Source of the DNA: Pseudooceanicola sp. HF7
GTDB lineage: Bacteria; Pseudomonadota; Alphaproteobacteria; Rhodobacterales; Rhodobacteraceae
Length of the DNA stretch: 64,000 nucleotides
NCBI RefSeq assembly: GCF_011806405.1
Contig: NZ_JAATOW010000003.1
Coordinates: 124,001 to 188,000 of the forward strand
Direction: 5' to 3'
Shown: positions 18,153 to 36,075 of the stretch, in pieces
How positions within the stretch are numbered: the first letter of the stretch is position 1
Layout: the number at the start of each line of letters is the position of its first letter
The notes under the pieces: generated by a model
Told to the model about the DNA's origin: nothing
Databases searched by the model: none
Seen by the model: the letters and a program-made list of their open reading frames with translations, nothing else
Translations under genes and position numbers: made by a program

Positions 18153-18180
18153 GGCTGAACGCGGACATCCGCGTTCAGCC
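18153..18180 (+). promoter_or_regulatory. Perfect 13-bp inverted repeat between rplL and rpoB
   Basis: GGCTGAACGCGGA and TCCGCGTTCAGCC form a perfect inverted repeat with a 2-nt centre and no T-tract. Position matches the attenuator/RNase III processing region known between rplL and rpoB in enterobacteria; the function here is inferred. Confidence 0.55.
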
Positions 18181-18354
18181 GAACCTGTCTCAGAGAGGGC
18201 TGATGCCAGTTTTCTCTAAGGGAGGTTCTCGGATCGGGAGACCACCATTGGGCCGGTGGTCAGGCATTGATCCGAACTCCTGTCTCGCAGGGACGCGAGC
18301 GCCGGTGCCCCGACGGTGCGCGCTTCCGATGAGAAACGAAAGGTGACGTCCGTC

Positions 18355-22491
<4,137 letters not shown>

Positions 22492-22530
22492 GCCCCTCGG
22501 ACGGTAGGTTTCTCCCACTCTGCGCCAACG

Positions 22531-22560
22531 GCGTAGGGTGGGTGCCAACCCACCTCCGGC
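22531..22560. repeat. REP-like palindrome between rpoB and rpoC
   Basis: GCGTAGGGTGGGT-gcca-ACCCACC then TCCGGCC. The 7-bp core is perfect. It is one of the clearest members of the palindrome family in this window. Confidence 0.7.
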
Positions 22561-22599
22561 CGCTGCCCTCTCCAACGCTCCCTCATTGAGGAAAAAGAC

Positions 22600-25500
22600 A
22601 TGAACCAGGAACTGACGAACAACCCGTTCAACCCGCTGACCCCGCCGAAGGTCTTCGACGAGATCAAGGTGTCGCTGGCGTCTCCCGAACGGATCCTTTC
22701 GTGGTCCTACGGCGAGATCAAGAAGCCCGAGACGATCAACTACCGGACCTACAAGCCCGAGCGGGACGGCCTGTTCTGCGCGCGCATCTTCGGTCCGATC
22801 AAGGACTACGAGTGCCTCTGCGGCAAGTACAAGCGGATGAAGTATCGCGGCGTCGTCTGCGAGAAATGCGGCGTGGAAGTCACGCTGCAGAAGGTCCGCC
22901 GCGAACGCATGGGGCACATCGAACTGGCCGCGCCCGTGGCGCATATCTGGTTCCTCAAGTCGCTGCCGTCGCGCATCGGCCTGATGCTGGACATGACCTT
23001 GCGTGACCTCGAGCGTGTGCTCTACTTCGAAAACTACGTTGTCATCGAGCCGGGTCTGACGGACCTGCAATACGGCCAGATGATGACCGAAGAAGAGTTC
23101 ATGGATGCCCAGGACACCTACGGCATGGACGCCTTCACGGCGAACATCGGTGCCGAGGCCATCCGCGACATGCTCGCCCAGATCGACCTCGAATCCGAGG
23201 CCGAGCAGCTTCGTGCGGACCTCGCCGAAGCCACGGGTGAACTGAAGCCCAAGAAGATCATCAAGCGTCTGAAGGTCGTTGAATCCTTCCTCGAGTCGGG
23301 CAACCGCCCCGAGTGGATGATCATGACCGTGATCCCGGTCATCCCGCCCGAGCTGCGCCCCCTGGTGCCGCTGGACGGTGGCCGCTTCGCGACCTCCGAC
23401 CTGAACGACCTCTACCGCCGGGTCATCAACCGAAACAACCGTCTGAAGCGTCTGATCGACCTTCGTGCGCCCGACATCATTGTGCGTAACGAAAAGCGGA
23501 TGCTGCAGGAATCCGTCGACGCCCTGTTCGACAACGGTCGTCGCGGCCGGGTCATCACCGGTGCCAACAAGCGCCCGCTGAAGTCCCTGTCCGACATGCT
23601 GAAGGGTAAGCACGGTCGTTTCCGGCAGAACCTTTTGGGTAAACGCGTCGACTTCTCCGGCCGTTCGGTCATCGTGACCGGCCCGGAACTGAAGCTGCAC
23701 CAGTGTGGTCTTCCCAAGAAGATGGCGCTCGAGCTCTTCAAGCCCTTCATCTACTCGCGCCTGGAGGCCAAGGGCCTGTCCAGCACCGTGAAACAGGCGA
23801 AGAAGCTGGTCGAGAAAGAGCGCCCCGAAGTCTGGGATATCCTCGACGAGGTCATCCGTGAGCACCCGGTTCTGCTGAACCGCGCGCCCACGCTGCACCG
23901 TCTTGGCATCCAGGCCTTCGAACCCACGCTGATCGAAGGCAAGGCCATCCAGCTGCACCCGCTCGTCTGCTCGGCATTCAACGCCGACTTCGACGGTGAC
24001 CAGATGGCTGTCCACGTGCCGCTGAGCCTTGAGGCCCAGCTGGAAGCCCGCGTCCTGATGATGTCGACGAACAACGTTCTGTCGCCCGCAAACGGCGCGC
24101 CGATCATCGTTCCGTCGCAGGACATGATCCTTGGCCTCTACTACACCACGATTGCCCGTGACGGCATGAAGGGTGAAGGCATGGTCTTCTCCTCCATCGA
24201 CGAGGTCCAATACGCGCTGGATACCGGGGCCGTGCACCTGCACGCCAAGGTCACCGCGCGCATTCCCCAGATCGATGAGGAAGGCAACGAGGTCTTCGAG
24301 CGCTTTGAAACGACCCCGGGCCGCGTGCGCCTGGGTGAGCTTCTGCCGATGAACGCCAAGGCACCCTTCGAACTGGTCAACCGCCTTCTGCGGAAACGCG
24401 AAGTGCAGCAGGTCATCGATACCGTCTACCGTTACTGCGGTCAGAAGGAATCGGTCATCTTCTGTGACCAGATCATGCGCATGGGCTTCCGCGAGGCCTT
24501 CAAGGCCGGGATCTCCTTCGGCAAGGATGACATGGTCATCCCCGACAACAAGTGGTCGATCGTCGAGGAAACCCGGACCCAGGTCACGGACTTCGAACAG
24601 CAGTACATGGACGGCTTCATCACCCAGGGTGAGAAGTACAACAAGGTCGTCGATGCCTGGTCGAAGTGCAACGACAAGGTCACCGAGGCCATGATGTCCA
24701 CCATCTCGGCGGTCAAACATGACGAGGCCGGTGCTGAAGAAGAGCCGAACTCGGTCTACATGATGGCCCACTCCGGTGCGCGTGGCTCCGTGACGCAGAT
24801 GAAGCAGCTGGGCGGGATGCGCGGCCTGATGGCGAAGCCGAACGGCGACATCATCGAGACCCCGATCATCTCGAACTTCAAGGAAGGTCTGACCGTTCTT
24901 GAATACTTCAACTCCACCCACGGTGCCCGTAAGGGTCTGTCGGATACGGCTCTGAAGACCGCGAACTCCGGTTACCTGACCCGTCGTCTTGTCGACGTGG
25001 CCCAGGACTGCATCGTGCGTGAGCACGATTGCGGAACCGAGCGCGCGATCACCGTCTCCAACGCCGTCAACGACGGTGAAGTGGTCGCCACCATCGGTGA
25101 GCGTATCCTGGGCCGTGTCGCGGCAGACGACGTGATGCGCCCCGGTACGGATGAGATCCTTCTCAAGAAGGGTCAGCTCATCGACGAACGCACCGCGGAC
25201 ATGATCCAGGACGCCTCCGTCCAGTCCATGCGCATCCGCTCGCCCCTCACCTGTGAGGCCGAGGACGGCGTCTGCGCCATGTGCTACGGTCGTGACCTTG
25301 CACGCGGCACCATGGTCAACCAGGGTGAGGCCGTCGGCATCATCGCGGCCCAGTCCATCGGTGAACCCGGCACCCAGCTGACGATGCGGACCTTCCACAT
25401 CGGCGGCGTTGCGCAGGGTGGCCAGCAGTCCTTCCTGGAGTCCTCCTCCGACGGTACCGTCGAATTCGAGAACGCCAACCTGCTGGAAAACTCTGCCGGT

Positions 25501-26823
25501 GAAACCCTGATCGTCGGCCGGAACATGAAGCTCCGGATCATCGACGAACATGGTGAGGAACGTGCGTCCCACAAGCTGGGCTACGGCACCAAGCTCTTCG
25601 TCAAGCATGGCGAGAAGATTGAGCGCGGCGCCAAGCTCTTCGAATGGGACCCCTACACGCTTCCGATCATCGCCGAGAAGAAGGGTACGGCCCGTTACGT
25701 GGACCTGGTGTCCGGTATCGCCGTGCGCGACGAGACCGACGATGCGACCGGCATGACCCAGAAGATCGTGATCGACTGGCGTGCCGCTCCGAAGGGCAAC
25801 GAGCTGAAGCCGGAAATCCTGATTGTCGATGCGGATGGCGAACCCGTGCGCAACGATGCAGGCAACCCGGTGACCTACCCGATGTCCGTGGATGCGGTCC
25901 TGTCTGTCGAAGACGGCCAGGAAATCCAGGTCGGCGATATCGTCGCGCGGATCCCGCGGGAAGGCGCGAAGACGAAGGACATTACCGGTGGTCTGCCGCG
26001 TGTGGCCGAACTCTTCGAAGCCCGTCGTCCCAAGGACCACGCCATCATCGCAGAGATCGACGGCTACGTTCGCTTCGGTCGCGACTACAAGAACAAGCGC
26101 CGGATCACGATCGAGCCTGCGGATGAAAGCCTGGAGCCCGTGGAATACATGGTGCCCAAGGGCAAGCACATCCCGGTTCAGGAAGGCGACTTCGTTCAGA
26201 AGGGCGACTACATCATGGACGGCAACCCCGCGCCGCATGACATCCTTGCCATCATGGGTGTCGAAGCGCTGGCTGACTACATGATCGACGAAGTGCAGGA
26301 CGTCTATCGACTGCAGGGTGTGAAGATCAACGACAAGCACATTGAGGTGATCGTTCGCCAGATGCTGCAGAAGTGGGAGATCCTCGACTCCGGCCAGACG
26401 ACGCTGCTCAAGGGCGAGCACGTCGACAAGGTCGAATTCGACGAAGCCAACGCCAAGGCCGAGGAAAAGGGCCAGCGCCCGGCTTCCGGTCAGCCGATCC
26501 TTCTGGGGATCACCAAGGCATCGCTGCAGACGCGGTCCTTCATCTCGGCGGCCTCCTTCCAGGAGACCACGCGGGTCCTCACCGAAGCCTCGGTGCAGGG
26601 CAAGCGCGACAAGCTTGTCGGCCTAAAGGAAAACGTCATCGTGGGTCGCCTGATCCCCGCCGGGACCGGTGGCGCAACGCAGCGCGTGCGCAGCATTGCC
26701 GGCGCCCGCGACAATGTCGTGGTCGAGGCACGGCGTGACGAGGCCGCGGCAGCGCTTGCGGCTCCTTCCGCCGAAACGCCCCAGGTCGAGACCTTCGTCG
26801 AGACCCCGGAAAGCGGCGAGTAA
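22600..26823 (+). CDS. rpoC: RNA polymerase subunit beta'
   Basis: The beta' subunit, 1407 residues. The N-terminal zinc site has cysteines C72, C74, C87 and C90. The catalytic Mg2+ motif [12 protein letters not shown] has its aspartates at residues 463, 465 and 467. Bridge helix and trigger-loop regions ([33 protein letters not shown]) and the second zinc site ([17 protein letters not shown]) are complete. The C-terminal tail is variable and acidic. The ATG follows a GAGGAA site. It ends the rplJL-rpoBC unit at a strong terminator. Confidence 0.98.
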   Translation: MNQELTNNPFNPLTPPKVFDEIKVSLASPERILSWSYGEIKKPETINYRTYKPERDGLFCARIFGPIKDYECLCGKYKRMKYRGVVCEKCGVEVTLQKVRRERMGHIELAAPVAHIWFLKSLPSRIGLMLDMTLRDLERVLYFENYVVIEPGLTDLQYGQMMTEEEFMDAQDTYGMDAFTANIGAEAIRDMLAQIDLESEAEQLRADLAEATGELKPKKIIKRLKVVESFLESGNRPEWMIMTVIPVIPPELRPLVPLDGGRFATSDLNDLYRRVINRNNRLKRLIDLRAPDIIVRNEKRMLQESVDALFDNGRRGRVITGANKRPLKSLSDMLKGKHGRFRQNLLGKRVDFSGRSVIVTGPELKLHQCGLPKKMALELFKPFIYSRLEAKGLSSTVKQAKKLVEKERPEVWDILDEVIREHPVLLNRAPTLHRLGIQAFEPTLIEGKAIQLHPLVCSAFNADFDGDQMAVHVPLSLEAQLEARVLMMSTNNVLSPANGAPIIVPSQDMILGLYYTTIARDGMKGEGMVFSSIDEVQYALDTGAVHLHAKVTARIPQIDEEGNEVFERFETTPGRVRLGELLPMNAKAPFELVNRLLRKREVQQVIDTVYRYCGQKESVIFCDQIMRMGFREAFKAGISFGKDDMVIPDNKWSIVEETRTQVTDFEQQYMDGFITQGEKYNKVVDAWSKCNDKVTEAMMSTISAVKHDEAGAEEEPNSVYMMAHSGARGSVTQMKQLGGMRGLMAKPNGDIIETPIISNFKEGLTVLEYFNSTHGARKGLSDTALKTANSGYLTRRLVDVAQDCIVREHDCGTERAITVSNAVNDGEVVATIGERILGRVAADDVMRPGTDEILLKKGQLIDERTADMIQDASVQSMRIRSPLTCEAEDGVCAMCYGRDLARGTMVNQGEAVGIIAAQSIGEPGTQLTMRTFHIGGVAQGGQQSFLESSSDGTVEFENANLLENSAGETLIVGRNMKLRIIDEHGEERASHKLGYGTKLFVKHGEKIERGAKLFEWDPYTLPIIAEKKGTARYVDLVSGIAVRDETDDATGMTQKIVIDWRAAPKGNELKPEILIVDADGEPVRNDAGNPVTYPMSVDAVLSVEDGQEIQVGDIVARIPREGAKTKDITGGLPRVAELFEARRPKDHAIIAEIDGYVRFGRDYKNKRRITIEPADESLEPVEYMVPKGKHIPVQEGDFVQKGDYIMDGNPAPHDILAIMGVEALADYMIDEVQDVYRLQGVKINDKHIEVIVRQMLQKWEILDSGQTTLLKGEHVDKVEFDEANAKAEEKGQRPASGQPILLGITKASLQTRSFISAASFQETTRVLTEASVQGKRDKLVGLKENVIVGRLIPAGTGGATQRVRSIAGARDNVVVEARRDEAAAALAAPSAETPQVETFVETPESGE

Positions 26824-26843
26824 GCCAGCTTCAAAACCTTTCG

Positions 26844-26873
26844 AAAGGCCCCCGCATCGTCGGGGGCCTTTTG
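26844..26873 (+). terminator. Intrinsic terminator after rpoC
   Basis: A perfect 10-bp stem AAGGCCCCCG/CGGGGGCCTT with loop CATCGT is followed by TTGCGTTT, 21 bp after the rpoC stop. The remaining 250 bp before the next gene show nothing definite. Confidence 0.88.
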
Positions 26874-27121
26874 CGTTTCTGCCCCCCTCGCCTGACGGAC
26901 CGGCCTGGGCGGGGCAGGGACTGCGGCCTCTTGCGCCCGGTGGTGGCTCAGCGGTGCTCCAGCCCCACCCAGACGCGCCTTCCGCCTGCGGACAGGGCAG
27001 GGGGCAGCCGGGATCGCACGGCCCTCGGTGACCCGGGTTTGCGCCCTTCGGCTCAGCAAGCGATTGCACCGCGCCGCGTTTCTGCTAAAGCGCGGGGAAA
27101 GACCCGGATGGACCGCCCAGC

Positions 27122-28129
27122 ATGAGCGACAATTTCAAGGCCGCGTTTCTCATGATGGCCTCACTGGCCATGCTCTCCGTCAACGACGCCTCCATCAAGG
27201 CGGTGGCGCTGGCCGTGCCCCTTACCCAGATCGTCATCCTGCGCAACGGCGTGACCACGGCTGTCCTGCTGGGGGCGCTGCTCTGGACCCGCAAGACCGC
27301 GCGGCTGTCACGCGGCGACCTGGCCCTGGCGCTTCTGCGCGGCGTGGGAGAGGCCGGGGCGGCCTGGTTCTACCTGCTGGCACTGGTCGCCATGCCTTTC
27401 GCCAACGTGGTGGCCATCGTGCAATCGGCCCCGCTGGTGGTGACCCTTTCGGCAGCACTGGTGCTGCGTGAAAAGATCGGCTGGCGGCGGCTGCTGGCGA
27501 TCGTGGCGGGCTTCATGGGCGTCCTGCTGATCGTCCGGCCAGGCGGGCAGGGCTTTGATGTCTTCTCGCTCTACGTGCTGGCCTCGGTGGGCTTCATCAC
27601 CCTGCGGGACCTGGCGACCCGAAAGCTCTCGCGCGAGGCGCCGGCGATGATGGTGACCGCGATCACCTCTGCGCTCGTGCTGCTTTTCTATATCCTGATC
27701 GGCCTGGGCCAGCCCTGGCAGCCGATGACGGGCGGGCAGCTGGGCCTTGTCCTGCTGGCCTCGGGCTTCGTGCTGGGCTCCTACCTGACGGCGATCGCCG
27801 CCATGCGGACCGGAGAGATTGCCTTCGTGTCGCCCTTCCGTTACACGGCGCTCCTCTGGGCCCTTCTGCTGGGCCTGGTGCTTTTCGGGGAATGGCCCGA
27901 CATGATGACGCTGGCCGGCAGCGCGGTGATCGTGGCCTCCGGCCTGTTCACCCTCTACCGCGAACGCAAGCGCGCCGAGCCGGGGCAGGACCAGGACCAG
28001 GACCAGGTCTCGGGCTTCTCCGAAGCGGCCGAGCCTCCCGGCAGTCCGGTCCGTCCGGCGGCGGGGACGGAGCTGTCCGAACCGGCCCCGGCAGCGCCAG
28101 AGGCAAGCAGGGCAGGGCGCGGCGGCTGA
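27122..28129 (+). CDS. DMT-superfamily transporter (EamA type)
   Basis: A 335-residue inner-membrane protein with the two-EamA-domain layout of drug/metabolite exporters: about ten hydrophobic spans in residues 8-280, the two halves related in pattern (NDASIKAVALAVPLTQIVIL near the start; LVVTLSAALVLREKIGWRRL at the end of half 1; LLGLVLFGEWPDMMTLAGSA in half 2). The substrate is unknown. After the last helix there is a 50-residue charged tail that begins with a short QDQDQDQ run encoded by CAGGAC hexamers. It lies alone between the rpoC terminator and the str-operon promoter. Confidence 0.88.
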   Translation: MSDNFKAAFLMMASLAMLSVNDASIKAVALAVPLTQIVILRNGVTTAVLLGALLWTRKTARLSRGDLALALLRGVGEAGAAWFYLLALVAMPFANVVAIVQSAPLVVTLSAALVLREKIGWRRLLAIVAGFMGVLLIVRPGGQGFDVFSLYVLASVGFITLRDLATRKLSREAPAMMVTAITSALVLLFYILIGLGQPWQPMTGGQLGLVLLASGFVLGSYLTAIAAMRTGEIAFVSPFRYTALLWALLLGLVLFGEWPDMMTLAGSAVIVASGLFTLYRERKRAEPGQDQDQDQVSGFSEAAEPPGSPVRPAAGTELSEPAPAAPEASRAGRGG

Positions 28130-28507
28130 TGTGCCGTGGCGCCACGGCGCCCGCATCGTTCAGGTCTTGTTGACAACCCTGCCGACTCCCCCTATACGCG
28201 CCCCAATCAGGCGAGGGGGCCGCCCCTTTGCCTTCCAGGTTTGAAGTGGTCAAGATCCGGGCGCACTGCCCCGATCCTCTGGAAAACCCACCGCGTCGAC
28301 CCCCGTCAACATGGGGCGGATGCGGTTTTTTACGTTGCGCGCAAGCGTGGCGAAAGTTTCTACGGCGCCTGCCAGCGCCCCAGGAACAGACCGTGTGAAA
28401 GCGCGGCAGGAACCGGTTCCGGCGGACGCGCCGGGGACCATTGGAAGGAAACCGCATGGGGACGGCCCCTCATGCAGCACATGTGTTAGAGACGGGAAAG
28501 TAACCCT
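28130..28507 (+). other. Intergenic region with the str-operon promoter and long leader
   Basis: The 378-bp gap contains the promoter listed separately (28170-28198) and then about 300 nt of untranslated leader to rpsL. I see no convincing reading frame or terminator in the leader; short frames overlapping the rpsL start are not conserved-looking. A weak GGGAAAG precedes the rpsL ATG. Confidence 0.6.
28170..28198 (+). promoter_or_regulatory. Promoter of the str operon (rpsL-rpsG-fusA-tuf)
   Basis: Perfect -35 TTGACA (28170-28175), 17 bp, -10 TATACG (28193-28198). The sequence TATACGCGCCCCAATCA downstream is almost repeated at the proposed rplB promoter. It is the best promoter match in the window. 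Confidence 0.75.
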
Positions 28508-28879
28508 ATGCCTACGATCCAGCAGCTGATCCGCAAGCCGCGGCAGCCCAAAGTGAAGCGCTCCAAGTCCATGCACCTGGAGCAGTGCCCGCAAAAGCGT
28601 GGCGTCTGCACGCGCGTTTACACCACGACCCCGAAGAAGCCGAACTCCGCTATGCGGAAGGTGGCCAAGGTCCGTCTGACCAATGGCTACGAAGTCATTT
28701 CCTACATCCCCGGTGAAAGCCACAACCTGCAGGAGCACTCCGTTGTGCTTATCCGCGGCGGCCGGGTGAAGGACCTTCCGGGTGTCCGTTACCACATCCT
28801 GCGCGGTGTGTTGGATACCCATGGGGTCAAAGATCGTAAGCAACGCCGTTCGAAGTACGGCGCGAAGCGTCCGAAGTAA
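28508..28879 (+). CDS. rpsL: Ribosomal protein S12
   Basis: S12 lies at the decoding centre and is the classic streptomycin-resistance locus. The 123-residue protein has the canonical [18 protein letters not shown], in which the lysine of PKKPNS (wild-type, streptomycin-sensitive form) is present, and [13 protein letters not shown] with its lysine also wild type. It heads the str operon, and rpsG follows after 12 bp with an AGAGGA site. Confidence 0.98.
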   Translation: MPTIQQLIRKPRQPKVKRSKSMHLEQCPQKRGVCTRVYTTTPKKPNSAMRKVAKVRLTNGYEVISYIPGESHNLQEHSVVLIRGGRVKDLPGVRYHILRGVLDTHGVKDRKQRRSKYGAKRPK

Positions 28880-29362
<483 letters not shown>

Positions 29363-29392
29363 CCCCCAACGCCCGAAAGGCAGAGGCTCACA

Positions 29393-31516
<2,124 letters not shown>

Positions 31517-31520
31517 GCAG

Positions 31521-31580
31521 CGGTGCGGGGGAGACCCCGCACCCTACACCCCCCGTAGGGTGCGTCGCAGACGCACCGCC
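31521..31580. repeat. Two back-to-back REP-like palindromes between fusA and tuf
   Basis: First unit GGTGCGGGG-gaga-CCCCGCACC followed by CTAC; second unit CGTAGGGTGCGT-cgcag-ACGCACCGCC. The two units are in opposite orientation with the sequence ACCCTAC/GTAGGGT at their inner edges, so the pair is itself a larger inverted repeat. The tuf ribosome-binding site follows 13 bp later. Confidence 0.7.
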
Positions 31581-31600
31581 AGAAAGACAGGAGGCCTATC

Positions 31601-32851
<1,251 letters not shown>

Positions 32852-32869
32852 ACCGGATCGGGACGAAAA

Positions 32870-32891
32870 ACGGCGGGGGAAACCCCGCCGT
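32870..32891 (+). terminator. Hairpin terminator candidate after tuf copy 2
   Basis: ACGGCGGGG and CCCCGCCGT pair perfectly around a GAAA tetraloop. Only TCTCTCAT follows, so termination may be partial. Confidence 0.6.
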
Positions 32892-32923
32892 CTCTCATCC
32901 CGCAAAATAACGGAATTAGGGTC

Positions 32924-32952
32924 TGGACAGCGCGTCCTTTCCCATCTATTCC
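32924..32952 (+). promoter_or_regulatory. Candidate S10-operon promoter (rpsJ)
   Basis: TGGACA (32924-32929; five of six to TTGACA), 17 bp, TATTCC (32947-32952). It sits downstream of the str-operon end hairpin. Confidence 0.45.
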
Positions 32953-33079
32953 GCGCCAATTCCAAACGGCGGGCCGCCCTTGCCTGGCATAGCCAACAAG
33001 GGTCCGCCGTGGGTTCGACGAGGGGCAGAGATGACCTCTGCTCGTCCTATCAACTCCTACGCCGCGAAAGGCTGACACA

Positions 33080-33385
33080 ATGAGCCAAACTATTCGCATC
33101 CGGCTGAAGGCATTCGATTACCGCGTCCTGGATTCCAGCACGCAGGAAATCCTGAACACGGCGAAGCGCACCGGCGCAACCGTCCGTGGCCCGATCCCGC
33201 TGCCCAACAAGATCGAGAAGTTCACGGTTCTCCGTGGTCCTCACGTTGACAAGAAATCTCGCGACCAGTTCGAGATCCGCACCCACAAGCGGCTCCTGGA
33301 TATCGTGGATCCGACCCCGCAGACGGTGGACGCGCTGATGAAGCTCGACCTCGCCGCCGGCGTGGATGTCGAGATCAAGGTGTAA
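33080..33385 (+). CDS. rpsJ: Ribosomal protein S10
   Basis: S10 is part of the 30S head and doubles as NusE in antitermination complexes with NusB and NusG. The 101-residue protein shows the family sequence [18 protein letters not shown], the loop [20 protein letters not shown] and [20 protein letters not shown]. It is the first gene of the S10 operon here, 15 bp before rplC. Confidence 0.98.
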   Translation: MSQTIRIRLKAFDYRVLDSSTQEILNTAKRTGATVRGPIPLPNKIEKFTVLRGPHVDKKSRDQFEIRTHKRLLDIVDPTPQTVDALMKLDLAAGVDVEIKV

Positions 33386-33400
33386 GGGAGGCAACTGAAC

Positions 33401-34243
33401 ATGCTGCGTTCCGGTATCATCGCAAAAAAAGTGGGTATGACTCGCCTCTTCATGGAAGACGGCAAGCAGATCCCCGTCACCGTCCTGCAAATGGACAAGC
33501 TTCAGGTCGTCGCTCAGCGTACTGCTGACGATCATGGCTACACCGCCGTCCAGCTGGGCGCCGGCACGGCCAAGGCCAAGCGGACCTCCCAGGCCATGCG
33601 CGGTCACTTCGCCGCGGCCAAGGTGGAGCCCAAGCGGAAAGTCGCGGAATTCCGCGTCGACCCGGAGAACCTGATCAACGTCGGTGAAGAAATCACCGCC
33701 GATCACTACTTCGAAGGTCAGTTCGTGGACGTCTCCGGCACCTCGATCGGTAAAGGCTTCGCCGGTGGCATGAAACGCCACAACTTCGGCGGCCTGCGCG
33801 CCTCTCACGGCGTGTCGATCTCGCACCGTTCCCACGGTTCGACCGGTCAGTGTCAGGATCCGGGCAAGGTCTTCAAGGGCAAGAAAATGGCCGGCCACAT
33901 GGGTGCCGTCCGTGTCACCACGCAGAACCTGCAGGTCGTCAAGACCGACAGCGAGCGTGGCCTGGTCTTCATCAAGGGCGCCGTTCCCGGCTCCAAAGGT
34001 GGCTGGGTGACCGTCAAGGACGCCGTCAAGAAACCGTTCCCCGAGAACGCGATCCTGCCGGCAGCCCTGAAATCCGCCGCTGAAGAAGCCAAGCGTCTTG
34101 CAGACGAGGCCGCAGAAGCAGCCGCAGCAGAAGCCGCAGCAGCGGAAGAAGCAGCAGCAGCAGAAGCAGCCGCCGCTGAAGAGGCCGCTCTGAAAGAGGC
34201 CGAGGCTTCGATTGAAGCCGAGAAGAAGGAAGGCGAAGAATGA
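33401..34243 (+). CDS. rplC: Ribosomal protein L3 with Ala/Glu-rich C-terminal extension
   Basis: L3 is an early-assembling 50S protein reaching the peptidyl-transferase centre. The core (residues 1 to about 222) is normal, with the tip loop around [27 protein letters not shown]. The remaining about 57 residues are an unusual tail dominated by AAAAEEA-type repeats and ending EAEKKEGEE; the protein is 280 residues against about 210 in most bacteria. The tail is encoded largely by GCA and GAA codons, unlike the GCC/GCG-rich core. The AAGGGAGG site precedes the ATG. Its stop overlaps rplD by 4 bp. Confidence 0.96.
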   Translation: MLRSGIIAKKVGMTRLFMEDGKQIPVTVLQMDKLQVVAQRTADDHGYTAVQLGAGTAKAKRTSQAMRGHFAAAKVEPKRKVAEFRVDPENLINVGEEITADHYFEGQFVDVSGTSIGKGFAGGMKRHNFGGLRASHGVSISHRSHGSTGQCQDPGKVFKGKKMAGHMGAVRVTTQNLQVVKTDSERGLVFIKGAVPGSKGGWVTVKDAVKKPFPENAILPAALKSAAEEAKRLADEAAEAAAAEAAAAEEAAAAEAAAAEEAALKEAEASIEAEKKEGEE

Positions 34244-34857
34244 AACTCGACGTGATCAAACTGGACGGCTCGAGCGCCGGTTCCGTCGATCTCGGCGACG
34301 AGATCTTCGGCCTGGAGCCGCGTGCGGACATTCTGCACCGCGTGGTTCGCTGGCAGCGCAACAAGGCGCAGGCCGGTACCCACAAGGTCCTGACCAAGTC
34401 CGAGGTGTCCTATTCCACCAAGAAGATCTATCGCCAGAAGGGCACCGGCGGCGCACGTCACGGCTCCCGCAAGGCACCGATCTTCCGCTCCGGTGGTATC
34501 TACAAGGGCCCGACGCCGCGTTCCCACGGCCACGAGCTGCCGAAGAAATTCCGCAAGCTCGGCCTGAAGCACGCCCTGTCTGCCAAGGTGAAGGACGGCT
34601 CGCTCGTCATCATCGACACGGCGGAATCGGACGGCAAGACCGCAGCTCTGGCCAAGCAGGTTAAGAACCTGGGCTGGAAACGTGCTCTGATCATTGACGG
34701 CGCTGCCGTCAACGAAGGCTTCGCCCGCGCCGCCGCCAACATCGACGGCCTGGACGTGCTGCCTTCCATGGGCGCAAACGTGTATGACATCCTGAAGCGT
34801 GACACCCTGGTGCTCACCAAGGCAGGTGTCGAAGCTCTGGAGGCTCGCCTGAAATGA
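34240..34857 (+). CDS. rplD: Ribosomal protein L4
   Basis: L4 lines the peptide exit tunnel; in E. coli it also represses the S10 operon. The 205-residue protein has the conserved tunnel loop [20 protein letters not shown] followed by [15 protein letters not shown]. The ATG overlaps the rplC stop and its own stop overlaps the rplW start (ATGA in both cases), indicating tight translational coupling. Confidence 0.97.
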   Translation: MKLDVIKLDGSSAGSVDLGDEIFGLEPRADILHRVVRWQRNKAQAGTHKVLTKSEVSYSTKKIYRQKGTGGARHGSRKAPIFRSGGIYKGPTPRSHGHELPKKFRKLGLKHALSAKVKDGSLVIIDTAESDGKTAALAKQVKNLGWKRALIIDGAAVNEGFARAAANIDGLDVLPSMGANVYDILKRDTLVLTKAGVEALEARLK

Positions 34858-35150
34858 GTGCCAAGGCAGAACATTACGACGTGATCCGCAAGCCGATCAT
34901 CACCGAAAAAGCGACCATGGCTTCCGAAGCCAACGCGGTTGTCTTCGAAGTGTCGATCGACTCCAACAAGCCGCAGATCAAGGAAGCCGTCGAGGCCCTG
35001 TTCAACGTCAAGGTGAAGGCCGTGAACACGTCCGTCACCAAGGGCAAGGTCAAGCGTTTCCGCGGTCAGCTCGGCAAGCGGAAAGACGTCAAGAAGGCCT
35101 ATGTGACCCTTGAAGAGGGCAACACGATCGACGTGACCACCGGTCTCTGA
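34854..35150 (+). CDS. rplW: Ribosomal protein L23
   Basis: L23 sits at the tunnel exit and docks trigger factor and SRP. The 98-residue protein has [15 protein letters not shown] at the start, the central [17 protein letters not shown] and the beta extension [20 protein letters not shown]. It ends the first S10 segment: a REP-like palindrome and a strong terminator follow, where rplB would normally come next. Confidence 0.97.
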   Translation: MSAKAEHYDVIRKPIITEKATMASEANAVVFEVSIDSNKPQIKEAVEALFNVKVKAVNTSVTKGKVKRFRGQLGKRKDVKKAYVTLEEGNTIDVTTGL

Positions 35151-35156
35151 TCGTGG

Positions 35157-35181
35157 CGGTGGGATCGCTCCCACCCTACGC
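35157..35181. repeat. REP-like palindrome after rplW
   Basis: GGTGGGA-tcgc-TCCCACC followed by CTACGC, the inverted orientation of the GCGTAGGGTGGG form. It begins 7 bp after the rplW stop. Confidence 0.65.
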
Positions 35182-35188
35182 AAGTCTC

Positions 35189-35223
35189 AAAGCCCTCCGC
35201 CAACCGGCGGGGGGCTTTCCTTT
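35189..35223 (+). terminator. Intrinsic terminator after rplW
   Basis: A 13-bp stem AAAGCCCTCCGCC/GGCGGGGGGCTTT (one T-G pair) with loop AACC is followed by CCTTTTT. It ends transcription of rpsJ-rplCDW ahead of the inserted genes. Confidence 0.9.
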
Positions 35224-35257
35224 TTGCGGGGCAGGGCCCCTTGACCAAGAGGCAATG

Positions 35258-35938
35258 ATGATCCCCTGGGAAGAACTGGCCACCGCACGCGCCCCCGAAG
35301 GCGACATCCTGCGCTTGTTCCGGCGCGGCACGGAATATTCCATCCGGTTGGGCGATGGGAACGAGCTGATGAACAGCCGTCTTGGTGGCTCTGAAATCGC
35401 GCTCTCCACGCTCTCCTTCGACCGCCTGGGCGCACGGTCCGCGCCCCGGGTGCTGATCGGCGGGCTGGGCATGGGCTTCACCCTGCGCGCCGCACAGGAG
35501 GTCGCGCCGGCCGATGCGGTGCTGGTCGTCTCCGAGGTCGTGCCGGAGCTTATCGGCTGGGCGCGGGACGAGATGTCGGCGGTCTTCGGGGATTGCCTCT
35601 CCGATCCGCGGGTAGAGCTGCGCCCCGGCGACGTGGTGCAGGAGATCGCCGGCGCGACCGCCGAATGGGATGCCATCCTGCTGGACGTGGATAACGGCCC
35701 GGACGGGCTGACCCGCGACGGCAATGACGCCCTTTACGGAGAGGCCGGCCTGGCCGCCGCCCACCGCGCGCTGACGCCCCGTGGCGTGCTGGCAATCTGG
35801 TCAGCGCATCCCTCCCAGCCCTTCACCAAGCGCCTGGCGCGGGCGAATTTCGACGTGAAGGTCGAAAGCGTCAGGGCAGGGCGGAGCAAGCGCGGCTCCC
35901 GCCACACGGTCTGGACGGCTGTGCGCAAGGGGCAGTAG
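35258..35938 (+). CDS. Spermidine-synthase-like protein (Rossmann methyltransferase fold)
   Basis: The 226-residue protein has the nucleotide-binding motif RVLIGGLGMGFTLRAA (GGLGMGF at 68-74), an acidic residue after strand 2 (VVSEVVPELIGWAR) and LLDVDNGPDGL at 141-151, the pattern of the spermidine/spermine synthase branch of SAM-binding proteins. It lacks the N-terminal beta domain of full polyamine synthases, so real polyamine synthesis is doubtful; an aminopropyl- or methyltransferase is possible. The second of two adjacent ATGs is chosen because AGAGG lies 5 nt before it. It sits inside the broken S10 operon, just after the rplW terminator. Confidence 0.78.
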   Translation: MIPWEELATARAPEGDILRLFRRGTEYSIRLGDGNELMNSRLGGSEIALSTLSFDRLGARSAPRVLIGGLGMGFTLRAAQEVAPADAVLVVSEVVPELIGWARDEMSAVFGDCLSDPRVELRPGDVVQEIAGATAEWDAILLDVDNGPDGLTRDGNDALYGEAGLAAAHRALTPRGVLAIWSAHPSQPFTKRLARANFDVKVESVRAGRSKRGSRHTVWTAVRKGQ

Positions 35939-36075
35939 CGCACGCACCGGCCGCCTCCCGGGTAACGGGATCGTGCGGCAAAGACCGGTATGCGCCTGTG
36001 CACATTGCGCCGGGACGACCAGGGCATACCTAAGGTGAAACGGGTGACAACCCGCAGAACCGAAGGAGTAGCCCC

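Noticed and set aside
28311-28529. 72-codon frame across the rpsL start
   Set aside because: Overlaps the S12 start in another frame, has no ribosome-binding site and looks like leader sequence.
35258-35938. Calling the inserted gene speE (true spermidine synthase)
   Set aside because: The N-terminal beta domain and the full polyamine-binding signature are missing, so only the fold family is claimed.
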